38,613 bases of DNA from Methylotenera_A sp031399315 (GCA_031399315.1 JANNOS010000043.1:1-38613); one strand, 5' to 3'; shown: positions 1 through 8,653, numbered from the stretch's first letter. The notes: generated by a model not told the origin, from the letters alone. Numbers and translations: made by a program.

Positions 1-2
1 AT

Positions 3-248
3 GAAGACTCTAGAATGCGCTATTTTGCTGGTGCCCCATTTATTGGAATAGGTATATACAACTGGGAATTGCTTGCGACTGAAAGCAAAAGTAACTCTAC
101 TAGCGACTATGAGTATTTGGCTATCAGTCACTCAACTCAGCACCCAGAGAAGGAAGCTATGATTGCAGAAAAACTCCCTCAATACCATGAGATTAATCGA
201 TTTAGCTCGGCTAAAGCTAAAAAATCTATTGTAATTTATCAAAGATAA
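3..248 (+). CDS. 3' end of an unidentified protein (partial)
   Basis: The frame is open from the left edge of the window to a TAA at 246-248, so this is probably the last 81 codons of a longer gene and not a small gene starting at the ATG at 15. The visible part begins with a short hydrophobic, glycine-rich stretch (FIGIGIYNWELL) and continues as a polar tail rich in Ser, Lys and Glu. I do not recognise the family. A membrane glycosyltransferase with a soluble C-terminal tail would fit both the sequence and the neighbouring glycan genes, but that is only a guess from context. The next gene starts 72 bases downstream on the same strand. Confidence 0.5.
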   Translation, partial: EDSRMRYFAGAPFIGIGIYNWELLATESKSNSTSDYEYLAISHSTQHPEKEAMIAEKLPQYHEINRFSSAKAKKSIVIYQR

Positions 249-320
249 CTACAATTTAAGTCGTTTAATATCTACTGTTATAATCAATCAAATTAAAAAA
301 TCCAACTTAAACAAAACACT

Positions 321-1268
321 ATGAAACAATCACCACCTTGCCCAGTATGCAATCAACCATCTCCATACGATTTCAGTGGCCGAGATTTAATGTTCAATCA
401 TTATGATAGATATGACTATCATCGCTGCATTAGCTGTAATTTTATTTTTCAGCACCCCTTGCCCACAATAGAGCAGATTGGCTCTTTTTATCCAAATGAA
501 TACGAAGTCTATGAAGAACAGTCTCGCTTAAAAAAAGTAAGTGGTCTCAGAAAGTCTATTTTAAAAAGATATTATGGTTACAGCCATTTAAGAACCAACA
601 CATTCAATGACTTTATTTGTTTTATCCCTAAGTTATTTAATAATGACTTTGAGATTCATTTCAGTTCAAATGGGAGAATACTGGATGTCGGATGTGGAAA
701 TGGACGTTACTTAGATGGCATGAAAAAACTAGGCTGGCAAGTAAAAGGTGTAGAGTTTAACGAGAGCGCAGTGCGCGTATGCAATCTCTCTGGCTTGGAT
801 GTACATCACGGAGATTTGTTTTCCGCAAATTTTGATACTGACAGTTTTGATATCATCAATGTCAGCCATGTAATTGAGCATGTTCCAAATCCGAAAGAAT
901 TCTTTGCTGAGCTCTCACGAATACTGAAAAAAAATGGTACGCTCATTATAAAAACACCAAACAGCGAGGCTTTAGGTAGAGGATTGTTCAACACCAATTG
1001 GTACGCAAACGATGTGCCAAGGCATATTTATTTATTCTCAGAGCAAAATTTTAGTGTTCTAGCAAATGCTTGTAGTTTAGAAATCCAGCAATTACGAACT
1101 CGCACTACCCCGAAAATTATCTTAAATAGTATTGATTATGTTGTAGCCAATCATTCTAAACCATCAAAAAAGGTTAAGTGGATGAGATTGGCTGCAAGAT
1201 CATACGTGCTGTTTGCACAATATAAAAAAAGAGGTGATGAAATATTTGCTGTTTTTACTAAACACTAA
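321..1268 (+). CDS. Class I SAM-dependent methyltransferase with N-terminal zinc-ribbon-like Cys pairs
   Basis: This 315-residue protein has two CxxC pairs near its N terminus (Cys7/Cys10 and Cys36/Cys39) that look like a small zinc ribbon. A Rossmann methyltransferase domain follows. Motif I is ILDVGCGNGRYL at about 120-131, the acidic end of strand 2 is GVEF at about 143-146, and the later motif VSHVIEHVPNP at 181-191 is typical of the Methyltransf_23 family. Such proteins occur in surface-polysaccharide clusters, where they methylate sugars or glycan ends, but the substrate cannot be read from the sequence. The GT4 gene begins 6 bases after the stop, so the two are probably co-transcribed. 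Family assignment is firm; the function in glycan methylation is inferred from context. Confidence 0.85.
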   Translation: MKQSPPCPVCNQPSPYDFSGRDLMFNHYDRYDYHRCISCNFIFQHPLPTIEQIGSFYPNEYEVYEEQSRLKKVSGLRKSILKRYYGYSHLRTNTFNDFICFIPKLFNNDFEIHFSSNGRILDVGCGNGRYLDGMKKLGWQVKGVEFNESAVRVCNLSGLDVHHGDLFSANFDTDSFDIINVSHVIEHVPNPKEFFAELSRILKKNGTLIIKTPNSEALGRGLFNTNWYANDVPRHIYLFSEQNFSVLANACSLEIQQLRTRTTPKIILNSIDYVVANHSKPSKKVKWMRLAARSYVLFAQYKKRGDEIFAVFTKH

Positions 1269-1274
1269 ACAGAC

Positions 1275-2255
1275 ATGTCTAAAAAAATTCTGTTTATCTC
1301 AAAAGGTCAACATACTTCATCCACACGTTATCGTGCTATGCAGTATTTTCCGAACTTTATTGATAATGGTTGGCAGCCTACTCACATCACCATTTCAGGT
1401 GGGGTTGTCCCAGTTTTAAAAACATTTATCGCCGCGATAAATGCCGATGTGGTTGTTTTATTGCGTAAAACTTTTCCACCCCCGGTATTTTGGATATTAC
1501 GTCAATTATCAAAAAAATTAATTTTTGATTTTGACGATGCCATTTTCGTTAATACTAATGGCTCATACTCTAAAACCAGAATGAATCGCTTCAAAACTAC
1601 TGTTGCTAATTGTGACTACATTTTCGCGGGCAATCAATATTTAGCTGACGAGGCAAAAAAAAATAATAGTGCAGTGGCAGTAATCCCCACCTCTGTAGAA
1701 GTAAATAAATATGACTTATCATGTCAAAAAGATGTTGCGACTTTTGAACTAGTGTGGATTGGAAGTACATCTACTAAAAAATATATTGCGGAAATTATTC
1801 CAGCACTTGAAAAAGCCGCGCAAATTATTCCAAATTTAAAGCTTAAAATTATTGCTGATTTCGAGCTAGCAAGCCCAATACTTAACATTAAAAATGTTGC
1901 TTGGACAGAACATGATGAAGCAATAGAGTTATGTAAGGCCGACGTAGGGCTAGCGCCTATGCCTGAAAATAACTGGACAAAGGGTAAGTGCGCGCTAAAA
2001 GTCTTGCAGTATATGGCTACAGGCCTGCCTGTAATATCATCTGCGGCTGGCGTCAATGCTTATGTTGTCGAGAATGGGGTTAGTGGATATCTGGCCTATG
2101 ACGACAGTGAATGGTTTGAGTTAGTCATTCAATTAAATAAAGAAAAATCTATTTTGAAGCAGATGGGAAAACTTGGCAAAGAACGCGCCCATAAAGAATT
2201 TTCTATCAATGTCGTTTTTCAAAAGATGTTTAAAATATTATCTCAGATAGATTAG
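1275..2255 (+). CDS. Glycosyltransferase family 4 protein
   Basis: This 326-residue protein has the GT-B layout. The N-terminal half opens with KILFISKG and contains FDFDDAIF at about 85-91. The C-terminal half starts near VWIGSTSTKKY at 160-170 and carries the nucleotide-sugar-binding stretch around 224-260, GLAPMP followed by KGKCALKVLQYMATGLPVI. In many GT4 enzymes an EX7E motif sits here, but in this protein the first acidic residue is not evident, which is common in this subgroup. It probably acts in the cytoplasm, adding a sugar to a lipid-linked or LPS glycan. It directly follows the methyltransferase gene. The donor and acceptor are unknown. Confidence 0.82.
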   Translation: MSKKILFISKGQHTSSTRYRAMQYFPNFIDNGWQPTHITISGGVVPVLKTFIAAINADVVVLLRKTFPPPVFWILRQLSKKLIFDFDDAIFVNTNGSYSKTRMNRFKTTVANCDYIFAGNQYLADEAKKNNSAVAVIPTSVEVNKYDLSCQKDVATFELVWIGSTSTKKYIAEIIPALEKAAQIIPNLKLKIIADFELASPILNIKNVAWTEHDEAIELCKADVGLAPMPENNWTKGKCALKVLQYMATGLPVISSAAGVNAYVVENGVSGYLAYDDSEWFELVIQLNKEKSILKQMGKLGKERAHKEFSINVVFQKMFKILSQID

Positions 2256-2357
2256 CTGCTCTTAATACCGCTTTGCATTGGTGTAATAAAACAAGCACAC
2301 AAGTTCACGTACAAATTTTTAAAACACGCACTTCACTAGTTTTATAAGCATCGTATA

Positions 2358-3056
2358 TTAGAGCATTCTGTTTTGAATATCTTTTAATCTCATATCCACT
2401 TTTTTACAACTTGCTTGGTAGCCTTCAACCAGCGCCTGAATTTCTTCATAGCCAAAAATAAATTTATTTTCAAAGTCTCGCCAAAATCGCGAAAAGTTTT
2501 TTAACCTTCTTCGGCAATCTAGTGACCAAGGGAATATCGTCATATCCGCAATATCAATTAAACCCATTCTTTTTTCAGGAGTAAGTACAATATTACCAAG
2601 ATGCAGACCTCTGAAATAAATTCCCTTTTCGTGCACCTCTGCTATAAAAGCGCCCAGATCTCTAGATAGAGCAATGCTAATATTTTTTGAGCGCAAAATA
2701 TCAAGTATGGTATCCCCATATAATGGCTCGTAAACTACCGCTGTTTTATTAGAGCTTTGTATGTGATACAGCTGCTTAACTTTAACGGTAAGAATCCCTA
2801 ACTTAGCAATACGTTCTGCATTTCTACAAAACATTCTTGCGTAAGAATACACATGCGCAATACTTAACAGGCGTTTAACGCGAAAGATTTTGATGAAATC
2901 ACCATTGGCAAGTTTTGCAACTTTAATACCATACTGATCTTGCTCAAAGATAGCTTCTGCATTCGCAAGCCAGCAATCTAGCTCAATCTGAGTCAGCAAC
3001 TCACTTTTTTGATATGAATACCCGAAAGTACATGCAATTTGCATTGTGACAACCAT
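2358..3056 (-). CDS. LPS kinase-like (Ttg8/InaA-type) protein lacking the usual catalytic Asp
   Basis: This 232-residue protein resembles the small kinase-like proteins of LPS regions. The catalytic-loop equivalent is FRGLHLGN at 148-155 and the metal-binding equivalent is LIDIAD at 166-171. Kinases of this superfamily normally have H-x-D five residues before the Asn; here that position is Gly150, so the usual catalytic Asp is missing while Asn155 and Asp168 remain. From memory, some Pseudomonas toluene-tolerance-type homologues share a similar loop, so this may be a subfamily trait and not decay. The start at 3056 is not supported by a good ribosome binding site, and the ATG at 3044 is an alternative. 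The gene lies 20 bases downstream of the epimerase gene on the same strand and is probably the end of that operon. Confidence 0.65.
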   Translation of the reverse strand: MVVTMQIACTFGYSYQKSELLTQIELDCWLANAEAIFEQDQYGIKVAKLANGDFIKIFRVKRLLSIAHVYSYARMFCRNAERIAKLGILTVKVKQLYHIQSSNKTAVVYEPLYGDTILDILRSKNISIALSRDLGAFIAEVHEKGIYFRGLHLGNIVLTPEKRMGLIDIADMTIFPWSLDCRRRLKNFSRFWRDFENKFIFGYEEIQALVEGYQASCKKVDMRLKDIQNRML

Positions 3057-3076
3057 GACAAATTTATTACAACGGA

Positions 3077-4081
3077 TTATAGCTTATAGTATTTTTTATA
3101 CCAAATCGAAAATTGTTCTATCCCTGTTTTCAAGTCCGTGTTGGGCTTAAACCCAACCCACGCTTCTAGCGCACTAGTATCTGCATAAGTCGCTTTCACA
3201 TCGCCTGCTTGCATGGGCAAAAATTCCTTTTGCGCTTTTCTACCCAGTGCATCTTCTAAAAAACTGATAAAATCGAGTAATTTTTCAGGATGATTATTCC
3301 CAATATTAAATAGCCTGCAAGGCGCATGGACATTGCCTCCCAGAGCATCTTTTTTAGATGTTGCGGGTGGTTTATCTAGCACACGAATGACACCTTCAAC
3401 AATATCGTCAATATAAGTAAAGTCGCGCATCATATCGCCATGATTAAACACTTTAATTGGCCTATTATTAAGTATTGCATCTGCAAATAAAAATGGTGCC
3501 ATATCTGGCCTACCCCACGGGCCATACACAGTAAAGAAGCGTAATCCAGTCGTCGGGATACCATATAGATGACTATAGGTATGTGCCATCAACTCATTGG
3601 CTTTTTTTGTTGCTGCGTACAAGCTTACTGGGTGGTCGACATTATCCGTTTCAGAAAATGGCAATTTAGTATTGCCGCCGTATACGCTAGATGAGCTTGC
3701 ATAAACCAAGTGCTGTGGCTGAATAGACCTGCATGCTTCTAAAACATTGGTAAATGCAACGATGTTGCTACTGATATATGCATGTGGATTTTCGAGCGAA
3801 TAACGCACACCCGCCTGTGCAGCTAAATGGATAACGCTATCAGGTTTTTCATCTGCAAATAATTTAGCCGTAACAAGCGGCTCAGCTAAATCAAGCTTAA
3901 CAAACTTGAAGTTTTTCGCATTTGGGTGCGCTGCTATGGCTTTAAGTCGCGCTTCTTTTAAACTTACATCGTAATAATCATTGACGTTATCGACACCAAC
4001 CACAACGTCGCCGCGTGCCAACAGCTGAAGCACTGTATGAAACCCAATAAAACCCGCTGCCCCTGTTAGCAATACTTTCAT
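3077..4081 (-). CDS. UDP-glucuronate 4-epimerase (extended SDR family)
   Basis: This 334-residue protein is an NAD-dependent sugar-nucleotide epimerase. The NAD-binding motif GAAGFIG is at 7-13 and the catalytic YAATK has Tyr155 and Lys159. An Asp-Asn pair at 31-32 closes strand 2, and FFTVYGPWGRPDMAP at 182-196 is characteristic of UDP-glucuronate 4-epimerases (CapI/LspL/WbpP-like). Such enzymes interconvert UDP-glucuronate and UDP-galacturonate in the cytoplasm. Its gene begins 6 bases after the stop of the UDP-glucose dehydrogenase gene, which makes the substrate, so the pair forms a UDP-glucose to UDP-galacturonate route. UDP-glucose 4-epimerase activity is less likely given the PWGRPDMA signature and this partner. 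Confidence 0.88.
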   Translation of the reverse strand: MKVLLTGAAGFIGFHTVLQLLARGDVVVGVDNVNDYYDVSLKEARLKAIAAHPNAKNFKFVKLDLAEPLVTAKLFADEKPDSVIHLAAQAGVRYSLENPHAYISSNIVAFTNVLEACRSIQPQHLVYASSSSVYGGNTKLPFSETDNVDHPVSLYAATKKANELMAHTYSHLYGIPTTGLRFFTVYGPWGRPDMAPFLFADAILNNRPIKVFNHGDMMRDFTYIDDIVEGVIRVLDKPPATSKKDALGGNVHAPCRLFNIGNNHPEKLLDFISFLEDALGRKAQKEFLPMQAGDVKATYADTSALEAWVGFKPNTDLKTGIEQFSIWYKKYYKL

Positions 4082-4087
4082 TGCAAT

Positions 4088-5416
4088 TTACTTGTTCAAG
4101 CGCCCGACTGCGCGGTACTCGATGCCTGCATTTTTTACTACGGCGGGATCATAAATATTACGGCCATCAAAAATAATATTCGATTTAAGCTTCTGTTTTA
4201 TTTGACTAAAATCTTGACTTCTAAATTCTTTCCACTCGGTTACAATCACCAAAGCATCTGCATTATCCAAAGCTTGGCTTGGGCTTTCAGCATAACTTAA
4301 CCCTTTTATACCATTAAATATGCGTTTAGCTTCTTGCATGGCAACTGGGTCGTAAGCCGTTATCGTAGCCCCTGCTGCCAGCAAATCAGCGATAAGCACA
4401 CGGCTTGAAGCCTCACGCATATCGTCCGTATTAGGTTTAAATGCTAAGCCCCACAAGGCAAAATGCTTACCTGCTAAGTTTTCACCAAAATGCTTTTTAA
4501 TTTTTTTAGTTAACACTTGTTTTTGAGCGTCATTGGCCGCTTCTACAGCATTGAGCACTTTTAAATCGTATGCATTATTTTTACCCGTGCTAATAAGCGC
4601 TTTCACGTCTTTAGGAAAACACGATCCGCCATAACCACAGCCAGGGTATAAAAAGTCATATCCAATTCGCGGATCAGAGCCTATACCTTTACGTACAGAC
4701 TCAATATCAGCGCCTAAAAGTTCTGCCAAATTAGCAAGCTCATTCATAAAACTAATACGTGTCGCCAACATCGCATTAGCGGCATATTTAGTAAGCTCTG
4801 CAGAGCGCACATCCATCACTACTAATCTTTCGTGATTGCGCTGAAATGGCGCATAAAGCGCACGCATTGCTTCTATACCTTTGTCATCATCGGCACCAAT
4901 GATAATGCGATCTGGACGCATAAAATCCTCTACCGCCGCACCTTCTTTTAAAAACTCTGGATTAGCCACCACACTAAAATCTATTGTTTTATTACGCGTT
5001 AAAAGCTCTTCCACGATAGCGGCTTTTACTTTATCGGCTGTGCCTACAGGCACAGTAGACTTATCCACCACGACTTTATGACTGGTCATGTATTTGCCAA
5101 TGTTTCTTGCTGCCGCAACCACGTATTGCAAGTCAGCAGAGCCATCTTCATCTGGAGGCGTACCTACAGCAATAAATTGAATATCGCCAAACGCAACCGC
5201 TTGCTCAATATTCGTTGTGAATTTTAGTCGCCCAGCGGTTACATTGCGACGCACCATTTCGAGCAAACCAGGCTCGTGAATAGGAATTTCACCTTCTTCT
5301 AATATCTTTATTTTTGCAAAATCCACATCTAAACAAAGTACATCATTGCCCACTTCAGCCAAGCATGCACCTGACACTAAGCCTACATAGCCTGTACCGA
5401 TTACAGCCACTTTCAT
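4088..5416 (-). CDS. ugd: UDP-glucose 6-dehydrogenase
   Basis: This 442-residue enzyme oxidises UDP-glucose to UDP-glucuronate with two NAD+. The N-terminal Rossmann motif is VIGTGYVG at 5-12. The catalytic cysteine is Cys266 in GCGYGGSCFPKD, with ANPEFLKEGAA at 151-161 and a C-terminal domain starting near ALWGLAFKPNTDDMREA. Length and motifs match the bacterial family in full. It lies between the ArnT-like gene, 22 bases upstream, and the UDP-glucuronate 4-epimerase gene, 6 bases downstream. This suggests it supplies uronic-acid donors for the envelope glycan made by this block. Confidence 0.95.
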   Translation of the reverse strand: MKVAVIGTGYVGLVSGACLAEVGNDVLCLDVDFAKIKILEEGEIPIHEPGLLEMVRRNVTAGRLKFTTNIEQAVAFGDIQFIAVGTPPDEDGSADLQYVVAAARNIGKYMTSHKVVVDKSTVPVGTADKVKAAIVEELLTRNKTIDFSVVANPEFLKEGAAVEDFMRPDRIIIGADDDKGIEAMRALYAPFQRNHERLVVMDVRSAELTKYAANAMLATRISFMNELANLAELLGADIESVRKGIGSDPRIGYDFLYPGCGYGGSCFPKDVKALISTGKNNAYDLKVLNAVEAANDAQKQVLTKKIKKHFGENLAGKHFALWGLAFKPNTDDMREASSRVLIADLLAAGATITAYDPVAMQEAKRIFNGIKGLSYAESPSQALDNADALVIVTEWKEFRSQDFSQIKQKLKSNIIFDGRNIYDPAVVKNAGIEYRAVGRLNK

Positions 5417-5438
5417 TGAAGATTAATCCTATCTAATT

Positions 5439-6866
5439 TTAATTTGTACATACCGAGCCTAAGCCATAAATGAAAAGTTTTTTCTTCTTTTTAAGGTAGG
5501 GTTCAAATACTTTAACTTCACAATCTGAATTTATAGCAAGCTTCTCACGATGTTTTCCCTCGCTTAAAACCAATGCGCTCTGATTGGTACTTTTTAGTTG
5601 TTTCAGCTCTTCTAATGATATAGTTTTAATTGGCTTATTTGCATAATAAATTAAGCGCATATCAAGCTCTCCAATAGCATATAGCTGCTTGACTGGCACT
5701 GTATTACTCCAAGCTTGAAATTGTGGGAATACGGATACCCGATAATCAAATATTTTTGGTTCTATCCATATATAAAAGCCAGCAAAAATCATTAATGAAA
5801 TCAACCCTAAACTTAGTATGATCCATTTAACTTGTACTTTGCAGGATTCAAAAATATGCGCAAGTTGAATCGCCAATAAAATAATAATAACAGGATAAAT
5901 AGGCAATAAGTATTTAGCATGTTTGTTACTGAATAATGAAAAAATGATGATCGGTAATACACAAGCTGTAAGCAATATCAAAAAATTAGGCTTACTTTTA
6001 TGCGCCGTCCATAAGCGCTTAGGTTGATATAAAAATAGCGCAATCAGTAATAAAAAATCTGTGGCTATCCAAGCGATATAACTTAAGAGTGGTTTGGCCA
6101 CGACATCGCTTTGCATTTTGTTTAACATGTCACGTTTTGCGATGGTTGACCAAATATCTGGGCCTAATTTAACTGTGACAGCAACATACCAAGACAAAGC
6201 AATGACCATAAATATAAGCCAGCCAATTTTATTGGTGAGAGCTTCTTTAACTTGTTGATTTTTTGTCCACACAGCAATCACTAACAGCGGCGCTGTTACA
6301 AACAGCATCGCCACGGGGCCTTTAGTAAGTACTGCTAAAGCGAGTAAGGCATAACTTAAATAAATCCAATAGGCTTTGGCATGATCTTGCACATATTGAA
6401 TAGCCGATAATAGCGCCCCAAAACACAAAGCGGTTAACAACATCTCAATTTCTACTCTACGCGCCAGCATGGCAAAACCTACATTAACAATTAATAATTG
6501 AATTGCAAACAAAGCAGCCCAAGTACCAAAGTGTTTTTTTGTGTAGCTATACGCCATGTAAACGACAGATACGGCTGCAATTGCGGAAGGTAGACGCAAT
6601 GTCCATTCATTGACTTGCCCAAGCAATGTAGAAATCACCAATGAACACCAATATAAAAGCGGTGGTTTTGTCAGGTATAACTCACCATTTTGTGTGGGAA
6701 GCAGCCAATTGCCGCTAGAGAACATCTCCTTGATGGCTAAAGCGCGTCGCCCCTCATTTAAAGACATTAACTGCAAACTACCCAAGCCCCAAAATAAAAC
6801 TAAAAAACCCAATATAAGTGTAGTTATCAGTAAATACTGGTGATTTTTTCCTGAAGGTAATGTCAT
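5439..6866 (-). CDS. ArnT-like GT39 (GT-C) glycosyltransferase
   Basis: This integral membrane protein has many hydrophobic segments and belongs to the ArnT/PMT group, which moves a sugar from a polyprenyl phosphate to lipid A, LPS core or protein on the periplasmic side. The signature after the first membrane segment is NEGRRALAIKEM, then GNWLLPTQNGELYLTKPPLLYW. ArnT has DE at the start of this loop; here it is Asn-Glu. I start the gene at the ATG at 6866, where it overlaps the LAB_N stop as TGATG, giving 475 residues; a TTG just upstream is possible but unneeded. The C-terminal soluble tail is shorter than in ArnT. The operon with GT2, LAB_N and UDP-galacturonate genes points to a galacturonosyl-type transferase (inference). 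Confidence 0.85.
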   Translation of the reverse strand: MTLPSGKNHQYLLITTLILGFLVLFWGLGSLQLMSLNEGRRALAIKEMFSSGNWLLPTQNGELYLTKPPLLYWCSLVISTLLGQVNEWTLRLPSAIAAVSVVYMAYSYTKKHFGTWAALFAIQLLIVNVGFAMLARRVEIEMLLTALCFGALLSAIQYVQDHAKAYWIYLSYALLALAVLTKGPVAMLFVTAPLLVIAVWTKNQQVKEALTNKIGWLIFMVIALSWYVAVTVKLGPDIWSTIAKRDMLNKMQSDVVAKPLLSYIAWIATDFLLLIALFLYQPKRLWTAHKSKPNFLILLTACVLPIIIFSLFSNKHAKYLLPIYPVIIILLAIQLAHIFESCKVQVKWIILSLGLISLMIFAGFYIWIEPKIFDYRVSVFPQFQAWSNTVPVKQLYAIGELDMRLIYYANKPIKTISLEELKQLKSTNQSALVLSEGKHREKLAINSDCEVKVFEPYLKKKKKLFIYGLGSVCTN

Positions 6867-7213
6867 CAAAACTTGCTCTGATTGCGCTTAATCAACATTA
6901 AATTACGCGTATAGACAACAGTACCTGGCAGCTGACCCAAAATAATGACGGGATCAAGCTTATGTAAACCATACGCCAGCACAACCAACCCGCCAATTAA
7001 ACTTAAGTACCAAAAACTAATCGGGATTAAACTTTTTCCATGCTTTTCGCTATGTATCCATTGCACAATAAAACGCGCCATAAACAAGCATTGACCCAAC
7101 AGACCAAATCCCAGCCACATTAAATCAATGCTTGGCATTCCAACAATATAGGCATTTAACGCATTGATGATATGCGAAAAATACAAACCAATACCATCAT
7201 TAACTATTTGCAT
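6866..7213 (-). CDS. Stand-alone LAB_N (lipid-A-disaccharide synthase N-terminal) domain membrane protein
   Basis: This 115-residue protein has about three membrane helices. Its central stretch WLGFGLLGQCLFMARFIVQWIHSEK and the following IPISFWYLSLIGG are the hallmarks of the LAB_N domain, named for the N-terminal part of some LpxB fusions. No glycosyltransferase domain follows, so it is not LpxB. Stand-alone LAB_N proteins are often found between a GT2 dolichyl-phosphate-sugar synthase-like gene and an ArnT-like gene, as here: 2 bases separate it from GT2, and its stop overlaps the ArnT-like start. A role in moving or presenting the polyprenyl-linked sugar across the inner membrane is a reasonable guess but is not shown. 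Confidence 0.85.
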   Translation of the reverse strand: MQIVNDGIGLYFSHIINALNAYIVGMPSIDLMWLGFGLLGQCLFMARFIVQWIHSEKHGKSLIPISFWYLSLIGGLVVLAYGLHKLDPVIILGQLPGTVVYTRNLMLIKRNQSKF

Positions 7214-7215
7214 GG

Positions 7216-7974
7216 CTAGTCAACTTTATCTACAATAGTTTCAGGCACTTTAGTTTCAGGTACTTTAGTTTCAGGTACTTTAGCGCGTCTTTGTAACCAA
7301 GCCACACCAAACAAATCGACGATGCCTACCAGTAACCTATCAATCGTTCCGTAGTTAGATTTTCCATGCGCACGATTACGATGACTTACGGGGACTGAGA
7401 GAATTTTCCCGCCACGCCGTTTAATAAGAGCGGGCAAAAAGCGATGCATGTGATCAAAATAAGGTAAATCTAAAAAGGCTTCTCGACTAAACAATTTCAA
7501 CCCACAGCCCGTGTCTGGGGTGTTGTCATTAAGCATTTTTGAACGCACTGTATTCGCAATGACTGAAGAAATTCTTTTAATCCAAGTATCACGGCGGCTG
7601 GCACGGCGATTGCCTCCAATTAAATCTACGCCTTCTTCTAATACTGCAATTAACTTCAAAATATCAGCAGGATCATTTTGACCATCGCCATCTAATGTTG
7701 CAACCCAATCATATTGCGCATGCTTAACGCCAGTTCTTACCGCAGTACTTTGTCCACAACTTTTTACATGCTGCACAATTTTTAATTGCGAGTACTGTTG
7801 CGCTAATGTCGACAAACTTGCAAAAGTCGCATCTGTACTACCATCGTCCACATAAATAATTTCATGCACTATCCCTTGCATCGCACTATCTATTTCAGCA
7901 ATCAGGCTAGCCACATTATCTTGCTCATTTCTCACTGGCACAACAACAGATAACGCTTTTAAATTTATAGTCAT
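7216..7974 (-). CDS. GT2 polyprenyl-phosphate glycosyltransferase (DPM1/ArnC/RgtE-like)
   Basis: This 252-residue protein has a GT-A fold. It shows SVVVPVRNE at 9-17, the nucleotide-binding YVDDGSTD at 40-47, the metal-binding TLDGDGQNDP at about 93-102 and RRASRRDTW at about 123-131. It ends without the pair of membrane helices seen in ArnC, closer to short DPM1-like enzymes. These load a sugar from a nucleotide donor onto undecaprenyl or dodecaprenyl phosphate at the inner face of the membrane. Just before the C terminus is the repeated pentapeptide KVPET, three times, encoded by a 15-base tandem repeat. It is followed directly by the LAB_N and ArnT-like genes, and by the UDP-galacturonate genes further on. 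Confidence 0.87.
   Translation of the reverse strand: MTINLKALSVVVPVRNEQDNVASLIAEIDSAMQGIVHEIIYVDDGSTDATFASLSTLAQQYSQLKIVQHVKSCGQSTAVRTGVKHAQYDWVATLDGDGQNDPADILKLIAVLEEGVDLIGGNRRASRRDTWIKRISSVIANTVRSKMLNDNTPDTGCGLKLFSREAFLDLPYFDHMHRFLPALIKRRGGKILSVPVSHRNRAHGKSNYGTIDRLLVGIVDLFGVAWLQRRAKVPETKVPETKVPETIVDKVD
7236..7280 (-). repeat. Three tandem 15-base repeats coding for KVPET
   Basis: The 15-base unit TAGTTTCAGGYACTT (plus-strand reading) occurs at 7236-7250, 7251-7265 and 7266-7280, with only one base varying between copies. It encodes three KVPET units near the C terminus of the GT2 protein. The unit length is a multiple of three, so gain or loss of a copy would keep the frame. Confidence 0.9.
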
Positions 7975-7975
7975 C

Positions 7976-8653
7976 TTAACTCCCTAATAACTCTTTTATA
8001 TTTTTAATAACCGCTATTCTATTTTTTTGACAATAGCTTTGCCAGTCACGCACTTCTGTCCAATCATACAAAAACACAAAATCTAGACCTGCACCAACTG
8101 CCGCTTGATGATCGTATTTACTATCCCCTAAAAACAATGCGGGCAATTGAATATTGCCGTTTGCAATTTCTCGCGCAAGGACTTGCTCTTTTTGATCTGG
8201 TCCGCCAAATATGCCAGCATCGAATAAATGCACCAAGTTACCATTACCCAAGGGACGGCGTGGGAAAATTCGCCTTAACTCAGCTTGATCTCCACCAGAG
8301 AGCAACATCCAACCCGCTTGCGGTGTCATTGCTTTTAGCTCAACCAATCCAGACGCCACTTCACACGCCATTAAAGTAGTGTCTAGAATCTCATCAAAAG
8401 CATGCATATATTGCAGCATGAGTTCAGGTGTAATTGGTTGTTTAACAATATTATTTAAATAATATTCAATTTTTCCATTACGCGGAAAACTACCCTTCGC
8501 TATATGATGATCTACCAAAGCTTGCGCTTGCGCATCTGTGCCACCCATCTTTTTAGCAACCGCAAAATAAGCATTGACCTTGGTTTTATTGCTATTGAGT
8601 ACCACGCCATCGCAATCAAATACGATGGTTTTATATTGTTTAATATCCAACAA
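7976..8653 (-). CDS. HAD-superfamily phosphatase, probable TTG start
   Basis: The protein carries the four HAD motifs: FDCDGVV (motif I, nucleophile Asp), LLSGGD (motif II), the Lys in GGPDQKEQ (motif III) and LGDSKYDHQAA (motif IV). Its size and cap region fit a phosphoglycolate-phosphatase-like small-molecule phosphatase. There is no ATG near the start. The longest frame would begin with TTG at 8701, but its first codons form the hairpin of the eda terminator, so I prefer TTG at 8653 or 8650, giving about 225 residues. The stop lies 1 base before the GT2 gene. In this context it could dephosphorylate a sugar phosphate or a carrier-linked intermediate, but the substrate is unknown. Confidence 0.78.
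   Translation of the reverse strand: MLDIKQYKTIVFDCDGVVLNSNKTKVNAYFAVAKKMGGTDAQAQALVDHHIAKGSFPRNGKIEYYLNNIVKQPITPELMLQYMHAFDEILDTTLMACEVASGLVELKAMTPQAGWMLLSGGDQAELRRIFPRRPLGNGNLVHLFDAGIFGGPDQKEQVLAREIANGNIQLPALFLGDSKYDHQAAVGAGLDFVFLYDWTEVRDWQSYCQKNRIAVIKNIKELLGS

Noticed and set aside
7236..7280. Possible CRISPR-like array
   Set aside because: The three units are directly adjacent, with no spacers, and code for a protein repeat.
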